From an uncultured beta proteobacterium (GTDB taxonomy: Bacteria > Pseudomonadota > Gammaproteobacteria > Burkholderiales > Burkholderiaceae_C), in NCBI GenBank assembly GCA_903870065.1, contig CAIQBN010000059.1:1-47064 (forward strand): a stretch of 47,064 nt of DNA, given 5' to 3'. Under the pieces are notes generated by a model. It saw only the letters and a list, made by a program, of their open reading frames with translations. It was not told where the DNA came from and made no database searches. The position numbers were made by a program, and so were the translations under genes. Below are positions 7,506 to 16,659 of the stretch, piece by piece; positions within the stretch are counted from its first letter, which is position 1, and every line of letters begins with the position of its first letter.

Positions 7506-10250
7506 TCAGGGCCGTGCTTCTCCTGCGATGTCTGCGGTAAACACGGCGCTCCACAGTGCCAGCCCTGCGGCCTGCTCGGCCTGTATGGTTTCCTGATCAA
7601 CCTGGGTCGGTTCTTCATTGAGACGTGCACGGTGCTGGATCTGACGCAATGCCCGGTACGCATTGGCCGCGTTGTCGCCCACCGGCTCTGGCAGCAGTCC
7701 GCAAGACTGTGCGCGCAACAGCAGTGCAATATTACCGGCATTGGCCAAGAGTTCAGGATGCCGGCAGCCCTGTGACAGCACCAGGAATTGAACGGCAAAC
7801 TCGATGTCGACCATGCCACCGGGGCTGTGCTTGACGTCAAACTTCGCACCTCGAACCGGATGGGCGGCGCGTACCTTGGCACGCATGCTGTCTATTTCCT
7901 CGCGCAGGCCAACACTGTCACGTTGGGCCCCAATGACTGCGTTCCGAACGGCGTCAAACCGCGCTTGCAGTGCTGTATCGCCCAGCACGCAACGTGCTCG
8001 AGTCATGGCTTGGTGCTCCCATGTCCAGGCGGTGTTGCTGCCGCGCTGTTGCTGGTAGTTGGAGTAGGCGTTGAAAGTGGTCACCAGCAGACCCGAATTA
8101 CCATTGGGACGCAGCGCGGTGTCAATTTCGTAGAGGTCGCCCTCGCCCGTTTTGACTGTCAACCAGTTGATCAGTTTGCGCACCAAGGCACCATAGACCT
8201 CGCCAGCGCGCTCGTCGTCGTCGTCGTACACGAATACGATATCGAGATCGCTACCGTAGCCCAGTTCCTTGCCGCCGAGCTTGCCATAGGCAATGATGCC
8301 AAAGTGGCAGTCGGGCTGATGGCGATTCTTTAATCGGTCCCAACACCAGCGGGTGGTCACCCGCAGCACCGCTTCGGCCAGTGCGCTCAGATCGTCAGCC
8401 ACTTGTTCCACCGTCAGGCGGCCTTCCACGTCCCTGGCCAAAATCCGAAAGATCTCGGCATGGTGGGCGCGACGCAGCAAGTTGAGCAGGGATTCGTCGT
8501 CGTCTTCACCACTGCCTTGTAGCGCGGCGCGGCGGCCTTCAAGTTCCTGTTCGAAGTCGGCCGGGTCAAAACGCTCCTCGAAAAGGGCATTGCCCGCCAG
8601 CTCATCAATCACGCCCGGGTGTTTAAGCAGGTAACGGGCAGGCCATCGCGCGGCACCCAGCATGTGCAGCAAACGTTCATGGACGCTGGGGCGCTCCAAC
8701 AGAAGTGCCAAATAGCTCTCGCGGCGCAGCAGGGGCTCTATCCAGTCTGCAATGCGGACAGCGGCCTCCTCCGAAACCTTGCCATCACTGACCCACTGGC
8801 CAGTGCGCAGCACCAGCCGTACCAGACGGTTGCGGGATTCTTCGCGTAGCGCCAGTACCCGGGGATGTTCGCGCCAACTCAAGACCCGCTCGCGAAATTG
8901 TCCGCTCAATTGGGTCAGCATCTCGTCGAAGTCGCCCGCTGTCGGCGTTGCACTGGCGCCGTTACAACCTTTGCATTCTTTCTGCTCGCCACCGAGCAGA
9001 GCGTCAAATTCTTGCGCCACCAGCTCCCGGTGCCGATCCAGTTCGCGCAGGAATGCACAACTGCTCTCAAACGCCAGCGTTCGTGCGATCCACTCCAGAT
9101 CGGCATCTACGGTGGGCAGGACGTGGGTCTGCATATCGTCGAGGTACTGTATGCGGTGCTCGACCTGGCGCAAAAAAACATAGGCGCGTGATAGTGCGTC
9201 AGCGGTTGACTGCGGCATCAGAGTGGCCATCGCCAGCTTTTGCAATGCGCTTTGGGTCGGCCGTGTGCGCAGTTCGGGAAACTGCCCGCCACGAACCACT
9301 TGCAGCAGTTGAACTGTGAATTCAATCTCGCGAATACCGCCGCGCGACAGTTTGACGTCGTTGGCACGCTCGGGCTTGCCTGCACTGCGTTTGGTGGCGT
9401 GATCCCGGATCTGACGGTGCAATACCCTCAAGGAGTCAAAGACGTTGTAATCCAAATAGCGGCGAAACACGAAGGGCACCACCACGCTGCGTAAACTTTG
9501 TGAACAGCTCGAGCCAATTGCCTGCGCCGGTGCCACTACGCGTGCCTTGAGCCAGGCAAAGCGCTCCCACTCACGGCCCTGCACATGGAAATACTCCTCC
9601 AGTGCGCCCAGGGACACCACCGGCGGCCCCGAATTGCCATTCGGACGCAGCGCCAGATCAACCCGAAAAACAAACCCATGCTCCGTGGTTTCACCCACCA
9701 GCGCATAAATTGCGCGCACCATCTTGCCAAAATACTCCTGGTTGGAAAGCCGGGCACGGCCGTTGGCGTCGCCGCGGGTCTCGCCGTCCTGGTCGTAGAT
9801 ATAGATCAGGTCGATGTCACTTGAAACATTTAGCTCGCGCGCGCCGAGTTTGCCCATGCCAACAATGCACAGCTCTGCACGTGTGCCTTGCGGTGTGCAG
9901 GGTGCCCCATGCAGCAGGTCCAGTGCTCTGGCGCTTTCAGTGCAGGCAATGTCGAGCGCAAACTCCGCCAGTTCGGTCATTGCACCGGTGATGGTTTTTA
10001 ACGTGGCACTTTCATTGCAGTCCAGGCAAACCAGTCGTTCGACGATGAGTTGACGAACTACACGCAGTGCACTGCCAACATCAAGTCCAGTGGACCGCAG
10101 GTTGTCATACAGCTGCTCCATACTGTGGCGCGCTGGCACGCCAGGCGCCAATTGGTCGAGTTGCAAAGCATAGCGTCGGCGAATACGCTGACCAAAGCGG
10201 GAGCCTGCCGCGAGGTCGGGGTATCCATTGCGGGTCATAATTCCTAGCAT
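7506..10250 (-). CDS. glnE: Bifunctional glutamine synthetase adenylyltransferase/deadenylase
   Basis: 914-residue GlnE, which adenylylates and deadenylylates glutamine synthetase in response to PII. Two nucleotidyltransferase domains are seen: the N-terminal deadenylylase with GMGKLGARELNVSSDIDLIY (about 131-150) and the C-terminal adenylylase with AYGKLGGKELGYGSDLDIVF (from about 653). Length fits the family (about 900-950). The start at 10250 is preceded by GGA with 5-nt spacing (CGGAAAACCATG), whereas the inner ATG at 10238 has AGGA too close. Its start codon is only 15 bp from that of yhdP, transcribed away. Confidence 0.96.
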   Translation of the reverse strand: MLGIMTRNGYPDLAAGSRFGQRIRRRYALQLDQLAPGVPARHSMEQLYDNLRSTGLDVGSALRVVRQLIVERLVCLDCNESATLKTITGAMTELAEFALDIACTESARALDLLHGAPCTPQGTRAELCIVGMGKLGARELNVSSDIDLIYIYDQDGETRGDANGRARLSNQEYFGKMVRAIYALVGETTEHGFVFRVDLALRPNGNSGPPVVSLGALEEYFHVQGREWERFAWLKARVVAPAQAIGSSCSQSLRSVVVPFVFRRYLDYNVFDSLRVLHRQIRDHATKRSAGKPERANDVKLSRGGIREIEFTVQLLQVVRGGQFPELRTRPTQSALQKLAMATLMPQSTADALSRAYVFLRQVEHRIQYLDDMQTHVLPTVDADLEWIARTLAFESSCAFLRELDRHRELVAQEFDALLGGEQKECKGCNGASATPTAGDFDEMLTQLSGQFRERVLSWREHPRVLALREESRNRLVRLVLRTGQWVSDGKVSEEAAVRIADWIEPLLRRESYLALLLERPSVHERLLHMLGAARWPARYLLKHPGVIDELAGNALFEERFDPADFEQELEGRRAALQGSGEDDDESLLNLLRRAHHAEIFRILARDVEGRLTVEQVADDLSALAEAVLRVTTRWCWDRLKNRHQPDCHFGIIAYGKLGGKELGYGSDLDIVFVYDDDDERAGEVYGALVRKLINWLTVKTGEGDLYEIDTALRPNGNSGLLVTTFNAYSNYQQQRGSNTAWTWEHQAMTRARCVLGDTALQARFDAVRNAVIGAQRDSVGLREEIDSMRAKVRAAHPVRGAKFDVKHSPGGMVDIEFAVQFLVLSQGCRHPELLANAGNIALLLRAQSCGLLPEPVGDNAANAYRALRQIQHRARLNEEPTQVDQETIQAEQAAGLALWSAVFTADIAGEARP

Positions 10251-10265
10251 GGTTTTCCGATATCA

Positions 10266-13200
10266 ATGACTGACATGATCCCAAACCGCTCGCCCTTGTT
10301 TAGGGTCGGTGCATTTGCCATTCGTGCCGCCTTCTGGATGGTCGCGTCAATCTGGATCGCGTTGGGCATAGTCTGGGGTGCGCTGCATTTTGTCATTGTG
10401 CCGCGAATCGCAGACTTCCGTCCGATGCTGGAGCAACAGGTATCACGCATGTTGGGTGTGCCGGTGCGTATTGGCGACATCGTCGGCAAATCGAATGGGT
10501 TGATTCCCTCGGTCGAATTGACTGATGTCAAGTTTTATGACGCGCAGGGTCGAGAAGCCCTGAAGCTGCCATCGGTGGTTGCGGCCCTATCGGCGCGATC
10601 GATTCTGGGAATGGGACTGGAGCAGCTCACCATTGAACGGCCTGAACTCGATGTTCGCAGGTCGGCGGACGGACGTATCTGGATTGCGGGCCTGCCAATC
10701 ACAGGCGACGATAGTTCGGACAGTGCTGCTGTGGAATGGATTTTTTCCCAACCCGAGTTGGTGATCCGGCATGGTAAGGTCACATGGACGGATGAACGTC
10801 GGGCGGTGCCGGCTCTGGTGCTGACGGATGTCGACTGGGTGCTACGCAATCAACGGCGCAGCCATGCCATGCGGCTTGATGCCAATCCGCCGGAACATTG
10901 GGGCGAGCGGCTCAGTCTCTCCGGGGTCTTCAGGCAGCGTCTATTGTCACGCCGTGCTGGATTGTGGCGTGAGTGGGAAGGCCAGTTGTACGCCCACTTT
11001 GCGCGGGTCAATCTGGCCGAGTTGCGTCGTTATGCGGATTTGGGTGTCGATCTGGCGCAGGGTTCGGGCGCGTTACGGGCATGGGTTGATGTTTCCCGCG
11101 GCAAGGCCACCGGCGCTACGGCCGATCTGGCACTCGATGGCGTGCGGCTCACCGTGAGTCCCGGACTCGACGCGCTGGCACTGCGCAGCGTGAGCGGGCG
11201 CCTGGGTGCCAGGATGGTCGAAGGCGGGATGGAGTTGTCCACGCGGGCGTTGCAATTTGAGACGCAGGATGGCTTGCGTTGGCCGGGCGGAAATGTGCGT
11301 CTTTCCCTTTGGGATGCCGATGCCCGCAGGACTGCGCGTGGTGAACTGCAAGCGGATCGCCTGGACCTGGCCGCCATGGCGCAAATCATCCAGCGCCTCC
11401 CGCTGGACGACCGGATGCGCTCTGCCGTAAACCAACTTGCACCACGCGGGCTCGTCGATCGGGTGCAGGCCACATGGCAGGGTCCGGTGGGCCAACCCGA
11501 GCGGTTTTCCGTTAAAGGCCGTGTCGAAGGGCTGGAGATTGCATCACAGGTGCGTGATCACGGTGGCCGACCTGGTTTCACGGGTGCGGACGTTGACTTT
11601 GACCTCACCCAGGCCGGTGGCAGGGGCAGCATAGCCATGCAGGGAGGCACGCTCGATCTGCCTGGCATCTTCGATGAATCCAAGCTGGTGCTGGATCAAT
11701 TGAGCACAGATCTGGTGTGGAAAAGCGATGGCGGGCATCTGAGCTTGAGTTTGCCCAACTTGCGGTTTGCCAATGCCGATGCCCAGGGCGAAGCGCAGCT
11801 CAAGTGGCAAACCGCGTCAATTCAGGGAAACCAGGGCGCGGGGCGGTTTCCAGGTGTGCTGGACCTGCAGGGCGTCCTGGGTCGGGTGGACGGCACCAAG
11901 GTGCATCGGTACTTGCCAGTCGGGTTGGACAAGGAAGCCCGCGACTACGTGCGTGAGGCGGTCACCGCCGGTACAGCATCCAATGTCAAGTTCAAGGTCA
12001 GGGGGGATTTGGGTGACTTTCCGTTTTCCAGCGCCAGGCAGGGTGATTTCCGGATATCGGCAGATGTCAAAAATGCCACCTTGGTGTATGCCCCGTCCAG
12101 CCTGCTGCCCAAGGACAGTTTGCAGTGGCCCGAGTTGACCCAGCTCTCGGGCGAGTTGGTGATCGATCAGGGGAGGTTGACGGTCAGGGGCGGGCGCGCC
12201 AATGTAGCCGGTGCGCCGGGGTTGCGTATCCACAAGGTCGATGCCGTCATTGACCACCTGTACGACGGTGCGAACGTCACCGTGACGGCAGAGGCACAGG
12301 GTCCGCTTTCCGAGGTGTTGTCCGGCGTGGTGAACCGATCACCACTGGGTGAACTCATGGGACGGGTGCTGGAGCGGGCGAGTGCCAGCGGACTGGCTGA
12401 CTACCGGTTCAAACTGGCCGTGCCGATCGCAGCCGTGGAGCGCGCCACGGTGCGGGGCACGATCGTGCTGGCCGGTAACGACCTGCAAGTTACCCCGGAT
12501 ACGCCACGGCTGACGCGTGTACGCGGCGCGATTACACTTTCGGAAACGGGCTTCTCGGTGGCTGCAGCGCAAGCCCGCATGCTTGGCGGGGATGTGAGGA
12601 TTGACGGTGGCTTGACCGGTCTGGCAAGCGCCCTGCCGCTGACGACCGGCAAGGCCAGCGCACCCCAGGTCCTGCGTTTTCAGGGCGTTGCCACCAGCGA
12701 CGGTCTGCGCCAGGCGACGGAGCTGGGATTCGCGGCCAGACTGGCGCAGTATGCCAATGGGTCGGGGTCATACAGCGCGACTTTGGGTTTGCGCGCTGGT
12801 GTGCCGGAGCTGCAGGTCAACAGCAACTTGGTCGGCATGGCCTTAAGTTTGCCCGCACCATTTACCAAGTCGGCTGAAACCCCCTTGCCGGTGCGACTTG
12901 AAACAACTGCGATGCGGGCCTCGTCGGTCCCGGGCGGCGACTCAGCCACACACGCGCAAGACCAGTTGCAGCTGGAAGTGGGCAAATTGCTCAATATGGT
13001 TTATGTGCGGGATATGTCCGGGGCGGATGCGCGGGTCCTGCGCGGCACGATTGCCGTGGGCCTGGCGGATGACGAAAGTGCCCCGATGCCCCCACAAGGG
13101 GTATCGGCCAACATCAGCGCCGCCGCCATTGACTTGGGCGCGTGGTCAGATGTTTTAACCAACGCAGCCGGTGCCGACCTGTCGCCCAATGGATTGGCTG

Positions 13201-14408
13201 ACCCCGGTGCATCGGTCAGCATGGGGTATTTGCCAACCGCAATTGCGGTGCGGGCACGGGAAATCACCGCGGGTGGTCATACGCTTAACCGCGTGGTGAT
13301 CGGTGGCGGCCGCGAGGGCTTGTTGTGGCGCGCCAATCTGGCAGCAGCCGAACTGGATGGATATGTTGAGTATCGCCAGCCCTCGGGCTCAGTCGGTGGC
13401 CGGTTGTTTGCGCGCCTTTCGCGTTTGGCGGTCGCACAGAAAGCCGCGCAGGGTGTGGAAAATGTGCTCGATGAACAACCGGCCAGCATCCCGGCGCTCG
13501 ATATTGTGGTCGATGACCTTGAACTGCGCGGCAAGAAGCTCGGGCGGATCGAAATAGATGCGGTCAACCTGGGTGCGTCTGCCTCGGCTGTTGCGCGCGA
13601 TATGCCGCGCGAATGGCGTCTCAATCGATTCAATATCACCACCCCGGAGGCCGTTCTCACGGCCAGCGGCAACTGGACTCACATCGCCGCCCAGGCACCT
13701 GTGGCGTCCGCAGGCAGTATCAAGGACCGCCGGCGCACAGTGATGAGTTTCAAACTTGACATCGCGGACGCCGGCGAATTACTCAATCGTTTTGGCATGA
13801 CCGGAGTGGTGCGCAAGGGGCATGGCAATGTGGAAGGCCAGGTGGCCTGGATGGGCTCTCCCATCACACTGGACTATCCGAGCCTGGGTGGGAGTTTTCG
13901 CGTCGATGTCGAGACCGGCCAGTTCTTGAAGGCCGACCCCGGTATCGCCAAGTTGTTGGGTGTCCTGAGCCTGCAATCATTACCCCGCAGGCTGGTACTG
14001 GACTTTCGAGACGTGTTCAGCGAGGGTTTTTCCTTTGACTTTTTGCGAGGCGATGTGGCTATCGCACAAGGAATCGCCCGCACCAATAATTTGCAAATGA
14101 AGGGCGTGAACGCTGCCGTGCTGATGGAGGGACAGGCCGATATTGCCCATGAAACCCAGAATATCAAAGTGGTTGTGGTGCCGGAGATCAATGCGGGCAG
14201 CGCCTCGCTGATTGCGTCCTACATCAATCCAATGGTCGGACTCAGCACCTTTCTGGCACAAATGATTCTGCGTCGCCCGCTGATTGAAGCGGCAACACAG
14301 GAGTTTTTGGTGGACGGCACCTGGGTTGACCCGCGGGTCACACGGGTTGAGCACAAGCCCACCGGGCCAGACGAGAAATCCCCCCCCAAATCCCAGGAGG
14401 TCAAATGA
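10266..14408 (+). CDS. yhdP: YhdP family AsmA-like envelope protein
   Basis: 1380-residue member of the YhdP (TIGR02099-type) family of bridge-like AsmA proteins, which span the periplasm and are implicated in phospholipid transport to the outer membrane. One N-terminal transmembrane helix (about residues 18-46) anchors it, followed by a very long beta-rich periplasmic region. The C-terminal AsmA-like end is typical: FSFDFLRGDVAIAQGIARTN, then VVVVPEINAGSASLIASYINP. The length fits the family (about 1270-1400). No clear ribosome site precedes ATG 10266; ATG 10275 is an alternative. The stop overlaps the next start by ATGA, so the amidase gene is translationally coupled. Confidence 0.93.
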   Translation: MTDMIPNRSPLFRVGAFAIRAAFWMVASIWIALGIVWGALHFVIVPRIADFRPMLEQQVSRMLGVPVRIGDIVGKSNGLIPSVELTDVKFYDAQGREALKLPSVVAALSARSILGMGLEQLTIERPELDVRRSADGRIWIAGLPITGDDSSDSAAVEWIFSQPELVIRHGKVTWTDERRAVPALVLTDVDWVLRNQRRSHAMRLDANPPEHWGERLSLSGVFRQRLLSRRAGLWREWEGQLYAHFARVNLAELRRYADLGVDLAQGSGALRAWVDVSRGKATGATADLALDGVRLTVSPGLDALALRSVSGRLGARMVEGGMELSTRALQFETQDGLRWPGGNVRLSLWDADARRTARGELQADRLDLAAMAQIIQRLPLDDRMRSAVNQLAPRGLVDRVQATWQGPVGQPERFSVKGRVEGLEIASQVRDHGGRPGFTGADVDFDLTQAGGRGSIAMQGGTLDLPGIFDESKLVLDQLSTDLVWKSDGGHLSLSLPNLRFANADAQGEAQLKWQTASIQGNQGAGRFPGVLDLQGVLGRVDGTKVHRYLPVGLDKEARDYVREAVTAGTASNVKFKVRGDLGDFPFSSARQGDFRISADVKNATLVYAPSSLLPKDSLQWPELTQLSGELVIDQGRLTVRGGRANVAGAPGLRIHKVDAVIDHLYDGANVTVTAEAQGPLSEVLSGVVNRSPLGELMGRVLERASASGLADYRFKLAVPIAAVERATVRGTIVLAGNDLQVTPDTPRLTRVRGAITLSETGFSVAAAQARMLGGDVRIDGGLTGLASALPLTTGKASAPQVLRFQGVATSDGLRQATELGFAARLAQYANGSGSYSATLGLRAGVPELQVNSNLVGMALSLPAPFTKSAETPLPVRLETTAMRASSVPGGDSATHAQDQLQLEVGKLLNMVYVRDMSGADARVLRGTIAVGLADDESAPMPPQGVSANISAAAIDLGAWSDVLTNAAGADLSPNGLADPGASVSMGYLPTAIAVRAREITAGGHTLNRVVIGGGREGLLWRANLAAAELDGYVEYRQPSGSVGGRLFARLSRLAVAQKAAQGVENVLDEQPASIPALDIVVDDLELRGKKLGRIEIDAVNLGASASAVARDMPREWRLNRFNITTPEAVLTASGNWTHIAAQAPVASAGSIKDRRRTVMSFKLDIADAGELLNRFGMTGVVRKGHGNVEGQVAWMGSPITLDYPSLGGSFRVDVETGQFLKADPGIAKLLGVLSLQSLPRRLVLDFRDVFSEGFSFDFLRGDVAIAQGIARTNNLQMKGVNAAVLMEGQADIAHETQNIKVVVVPEINAGSASLIASYINPMVGLSTFLAQMILRRPLIEAATQEFLVDGTWVDPRVTRVEHKPTGPDEKSPPKSQEVK

Positions 14409-15220
14409 AAGTTGCGGTCATCCAGATGGTGTCCACCGGCGTATTGTCGGAAAACCTGGAACAGGCGCGGGCGTTGCTGGAGCAGGCTGCGCGAGCCGGC
14501 GCGGAGCTGGCCGTTTTGCCCGAGTACTTTTGTTTGATCGGACACCACGATGCTGACAAATTGGCCATACAGGAGCATTTTGGTGGTGGTCCGATCCAGC
14601 AATTTCTGGCTGACGCAGCGCGCAGTTTGGGCATCTGGTTGGTGGGCGGCACCTTGCCATTGGCGGCGTCCCGGTCCGATCGCGTCTTCAACACGTCACT
14701 GGCCTTTGACCCGCAGGGCAACTGTGTGGCGCGTTACGACAAAATTCACTTGTTTCGCTTTGATAACGGGACCGAAGCCTATGATGAATCCCGGGTGCTC
14801 GAACGCGGCACGCACCCGGTCCACTTTGCATTGCCGTCCAAAGACGGGCATCGGTGGCGTGTTGGGCTGAGCGTGTGTTATGACTTGCGTTTCTCCGAGC
14901 TGTACCGCAGCTACTCGGCAGCGGGCGTGGACCTGGTCCTGGTTCCCAGTGCTTTTACCTTTACGACCGGTCAAGCGCACTGGGAGGTGTTGCTGCGGGC
15001 ACGCGCGATTGAAAATTTGGTGTTTGTCGCCGCTGCGGCGCAGGGCGGCGTGCACCCCAACGGCCGGCGGACCTGGGGGCAGTCGGTCCTGATTGATCCT
15101 TGGGGCGAGGTTCTGGCGCAGCACGCGCAGGGTCTGGCTTGTGTGTGCACCGATCTGAACATTGAGACCCTTCACCAGCGGCGCACCCAACTGCCGGCCT
15201 TGCAGCACCGGGTGCTGTAG
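14405..15220 (+). CDS. Carbon-nitrogen hydrolase (nitrilase family, deaminated-glutathione amidase-like)
   Basis: 271-residue nitrilase-superfamily enzyme with the Glu-Lys-Cys triad: E40 in LAVLPEYF, K113 in ARYDKIHLF and C158 in LSVCYDLRF. The overall pattern is closest to the Nit1/YbeM group, which hydrolyses deaminated glutathione as metabolite repair. The precise substrate is inferred from the family. It overlaps yhdP by four bases (ATGA), with AGGAGGTCAA just upstream as a strong ribosome site. This yhdP-amidase pairing recurs in Burkholderiales, as I recall. Confidence 0.9.
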   Translation: MKVAVIQMVSTGVLSENLEQARALLEQAARAGAELAVLPEYFCLIGHHDADKLAIQEHFGGGPIQQFLADAARSLGIWLVGGTLPLAASRSDRVFNTSLAFDPQGNCVARYDKIHLFRFDNGTEAYDESRVLERGTHPVHFALPSKDGHRWRVGLSVCYDLRFSELYRSYSAAGVDLVLVPSAFTFTTGQAHWEVLLRARAIENLVFVAAAAQGGVHPNGRRTWGQSVLIDPWGEVLAQHAQGLACVCTDLNIETLHQRRTQLPALQHRVL

Positions 15221-15247
15221 CGCGTGTGAAGGTGAGATTGTTACTTC

Positions 15248-15293
15248 ACTATGAAAATGATAGCTGTCAACGCTTGTTATTCGAGGGCTGGAG
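15248..15293 (+). repeat. Dispersed ~46-bp repeat, copy R1
   Basis: Starts ACTATGAAAATGATAGCTG and ends TTCGAGGGCTGGAG. It shares its two ends and spacing with R2 (17629-17674), R3 (35188-35232) and R4 (32627-32672, opposite orientation). It lies tail-to-tail between the amidase gene and the 59-codon minus-strand gene, and encodes the stop and last codons of the latter. Confidence 0.75.
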
Positions 15294-15446
15294 TGTGTTT
15301 TTGTTCAAACTTTCAGGTGCTGGATCGGGTGTGGAGGACTCCGGCCCTGGTAATTCGCCATTTTTTCGACCTGAAAACATGGTCCACCAGATGATGGCAA
15401 CCAGTATCAGCCCCGCGCCCAGGGCCTCAAGCAATAGCAGTGTCAT
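15267..15446 (-). CDS. Small single-pass membrane protein (59 aa)
   Basis: A short gene. ATG 15446 is preceded by a strong ribosome site (CAGGAGCCGGCCTATG, AGGAG with 8-nt spacing). The product has one transmembrane helix, MTLLLLEALGAGLILVAIIW (1-20), continued by WTMFSGRKNG, then a Pro/Ser/Asn-rich soluble tail ending NNKR. The hydrophobic helix ending in WWTMFSGRK with a positive cytoplasmic edge looks like a genuine small membrane protein, and short proteins of this layout occur in Comamonadaceae. Its last nine codons and stop are supplied by repeat copy R1. The function is unknown. Its 5' part is antisense to the 5' end of mltA. Confidence 0.6.
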   Translation of the reverse strand: MTLLLLEALGAGLILVAIIWWTMFSGRKNGELPGPESSTPDPAPESLNKNTLQPSNNKR

Positions 15447-16608
15447 AGGCCGGCTCCTGTGGGTTTTCGTGTTGGTGGTGTCGGCAGGACTGTTGGCCGC
15501 CTGTGGCAGCGCGCCCCAGGCGGTTTCTGGCCGAGTCGCCAGTGTAGCGACCGAGCCGGCACCGGCCCGACCGGCTGCGCGGCCTGTGGCGTCTGACGTC
15601 GCCGGAACCCTGGTTCAAAGCAAGGGTCGGTGGGTGCCGGTGGACTGGATGGAACTGCCCGGTTTTGCCGACGACAGCTTGTTCGAAGCCTGGAATGCCT
15701 GGCTCGGAAGTTGTGAGCGCCCGGGTGGCGCGTTTGCCACGCTGTGTGTCGAGGTGCGGCGCCTTAGCATTGGTAGTGCGCAGGAGCAACGCGCGTGGAT
15801 GCAAGACCGGCTGCAGCCTTTCAGGGTGGAAACAATGGAGGGTGATGCAACCGGTTTGTTGACGGCTTATTTTGAGCCGGTGCTGCAAGCCAGCCGGCTG
15901 CCAAGCGCCAATTTTTCCGTGCCGCTGTACCAACCGCCAAACGACCTTGCGTACCGAAAGCCCTGGTTCACGCGCCAGGAAATGGAGACGCTGACGCCAG
16001 CTCAGTCGGCCCTGAAAGGTCGCACGATTGCCTATGTGGCAGACCCGGTTGATGCGCTGATTCTGCAAATTCAGGGTTCTGGGCGATTGCGCATCACCCA
16101 GCCCGATGGCAGTCAAGTCTGGTCGCGGCTGTCCTATGGGGGCACCAATGACCATCCCTATCGCAGCGTGGGGCGCTGGTTGCTCGAGCAAGGGCTTGTC
16201 AGGGACGCCTCCTGGCCCGCCATCAAGGTTTGGTTGGCAAACAATCCGCAACGTCAGAAAGAGTTGCTCTGGATCAATCCGCGTGTAACTTTTTTTCGCG
16301 AGGAAGCGATGGCATCTCCCGACGCCGCAGAGGGGCCACGCGGTGCGCAGGGCATCGCATTGACGCCAGGCCGGTCGATTGCCGTTGACCCCGCCAGCAT
16401 TCCCTATGGCACACCGGTGTGGATGGCTTCCAGTGGCGCACTGGTCAATTTGAACAAGTTGGTGCTGGCGCAGGACACCGGCAGCGCAATCATCGGCGCC
16501 GTCCGGGCGGACTATTTTGTTGGTGGCGGAGCCGAGGCCGGCGAGTTGGCCGGGCGTCTGCGTCAGCCACTGCAGTTGTGGGTGCTATGGCCAAAACAGG
16601 TCAGATGA
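15379..16608 (+). CDS. mltA: Membrane-bound lytic murein transglycosylase A
   Basis: MltA cleaves the glycan strands of peptidoglycan between MurNAc and GlcNAc, leaving 1,6-anhydro ends, from the periplasmic face of the outer membrane. The lipoprotein signal is present: hydrophobic LLWVFVLVVSAGLLAAC with lipobox LAAC (C42 from the chosen start). The catalytic core shows GRTIAYVADPVDALILQIQG and the 3D domain with LAQDTGSAIIGAVRADYF (D366 the expected catalytic Asp). The start is unclear: the frame is open from 15226, ATG codons occur at 15379, 15391 and 15394, and none has a good ribosome site. The region before the signal peptide is antisense to a small membrane-protein gene. Confidence 0.9.
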   Translation: MVHQMMATSISPAPRASSNSSVIGRLLWVFVLVVSAGLLAACGSAPQAVSGRVASVATEPAPARPAARPVASDVAGTLVQSKGRWVPVDWMELPGFADDSLFEAWNAWLGSCERPGGAFATLCVEVRRLSIGSAQEQRAWMQDRLQPFRVETMEGDATGLLTAYFEPVLQASRLPSANFSVPLYQPPNDLAYRKPWFTRQEMETLTPAQSALKGRTIAYVADPVDALILQIQGSGRLRITQPDGSQVWSRLSYGGTNDHPYRSVGRWLLEQGLVRDASWPAIKVWLANNPQRQKELLWINPRVTFFREEAMASPDAAEGPRGAQGIALTPGRSIAVDPASIPYGTPVWMASSGALVNLNKLVLAQDTGSAIIGAVRADYFVGGGAEAGELAGRLRQPLQLWVLWPKQVR

Positions 16609-16659
16609 CGTTACTATGTTCACCATCATCGATTCCACTCTTTAATAACGGAACTGGCC

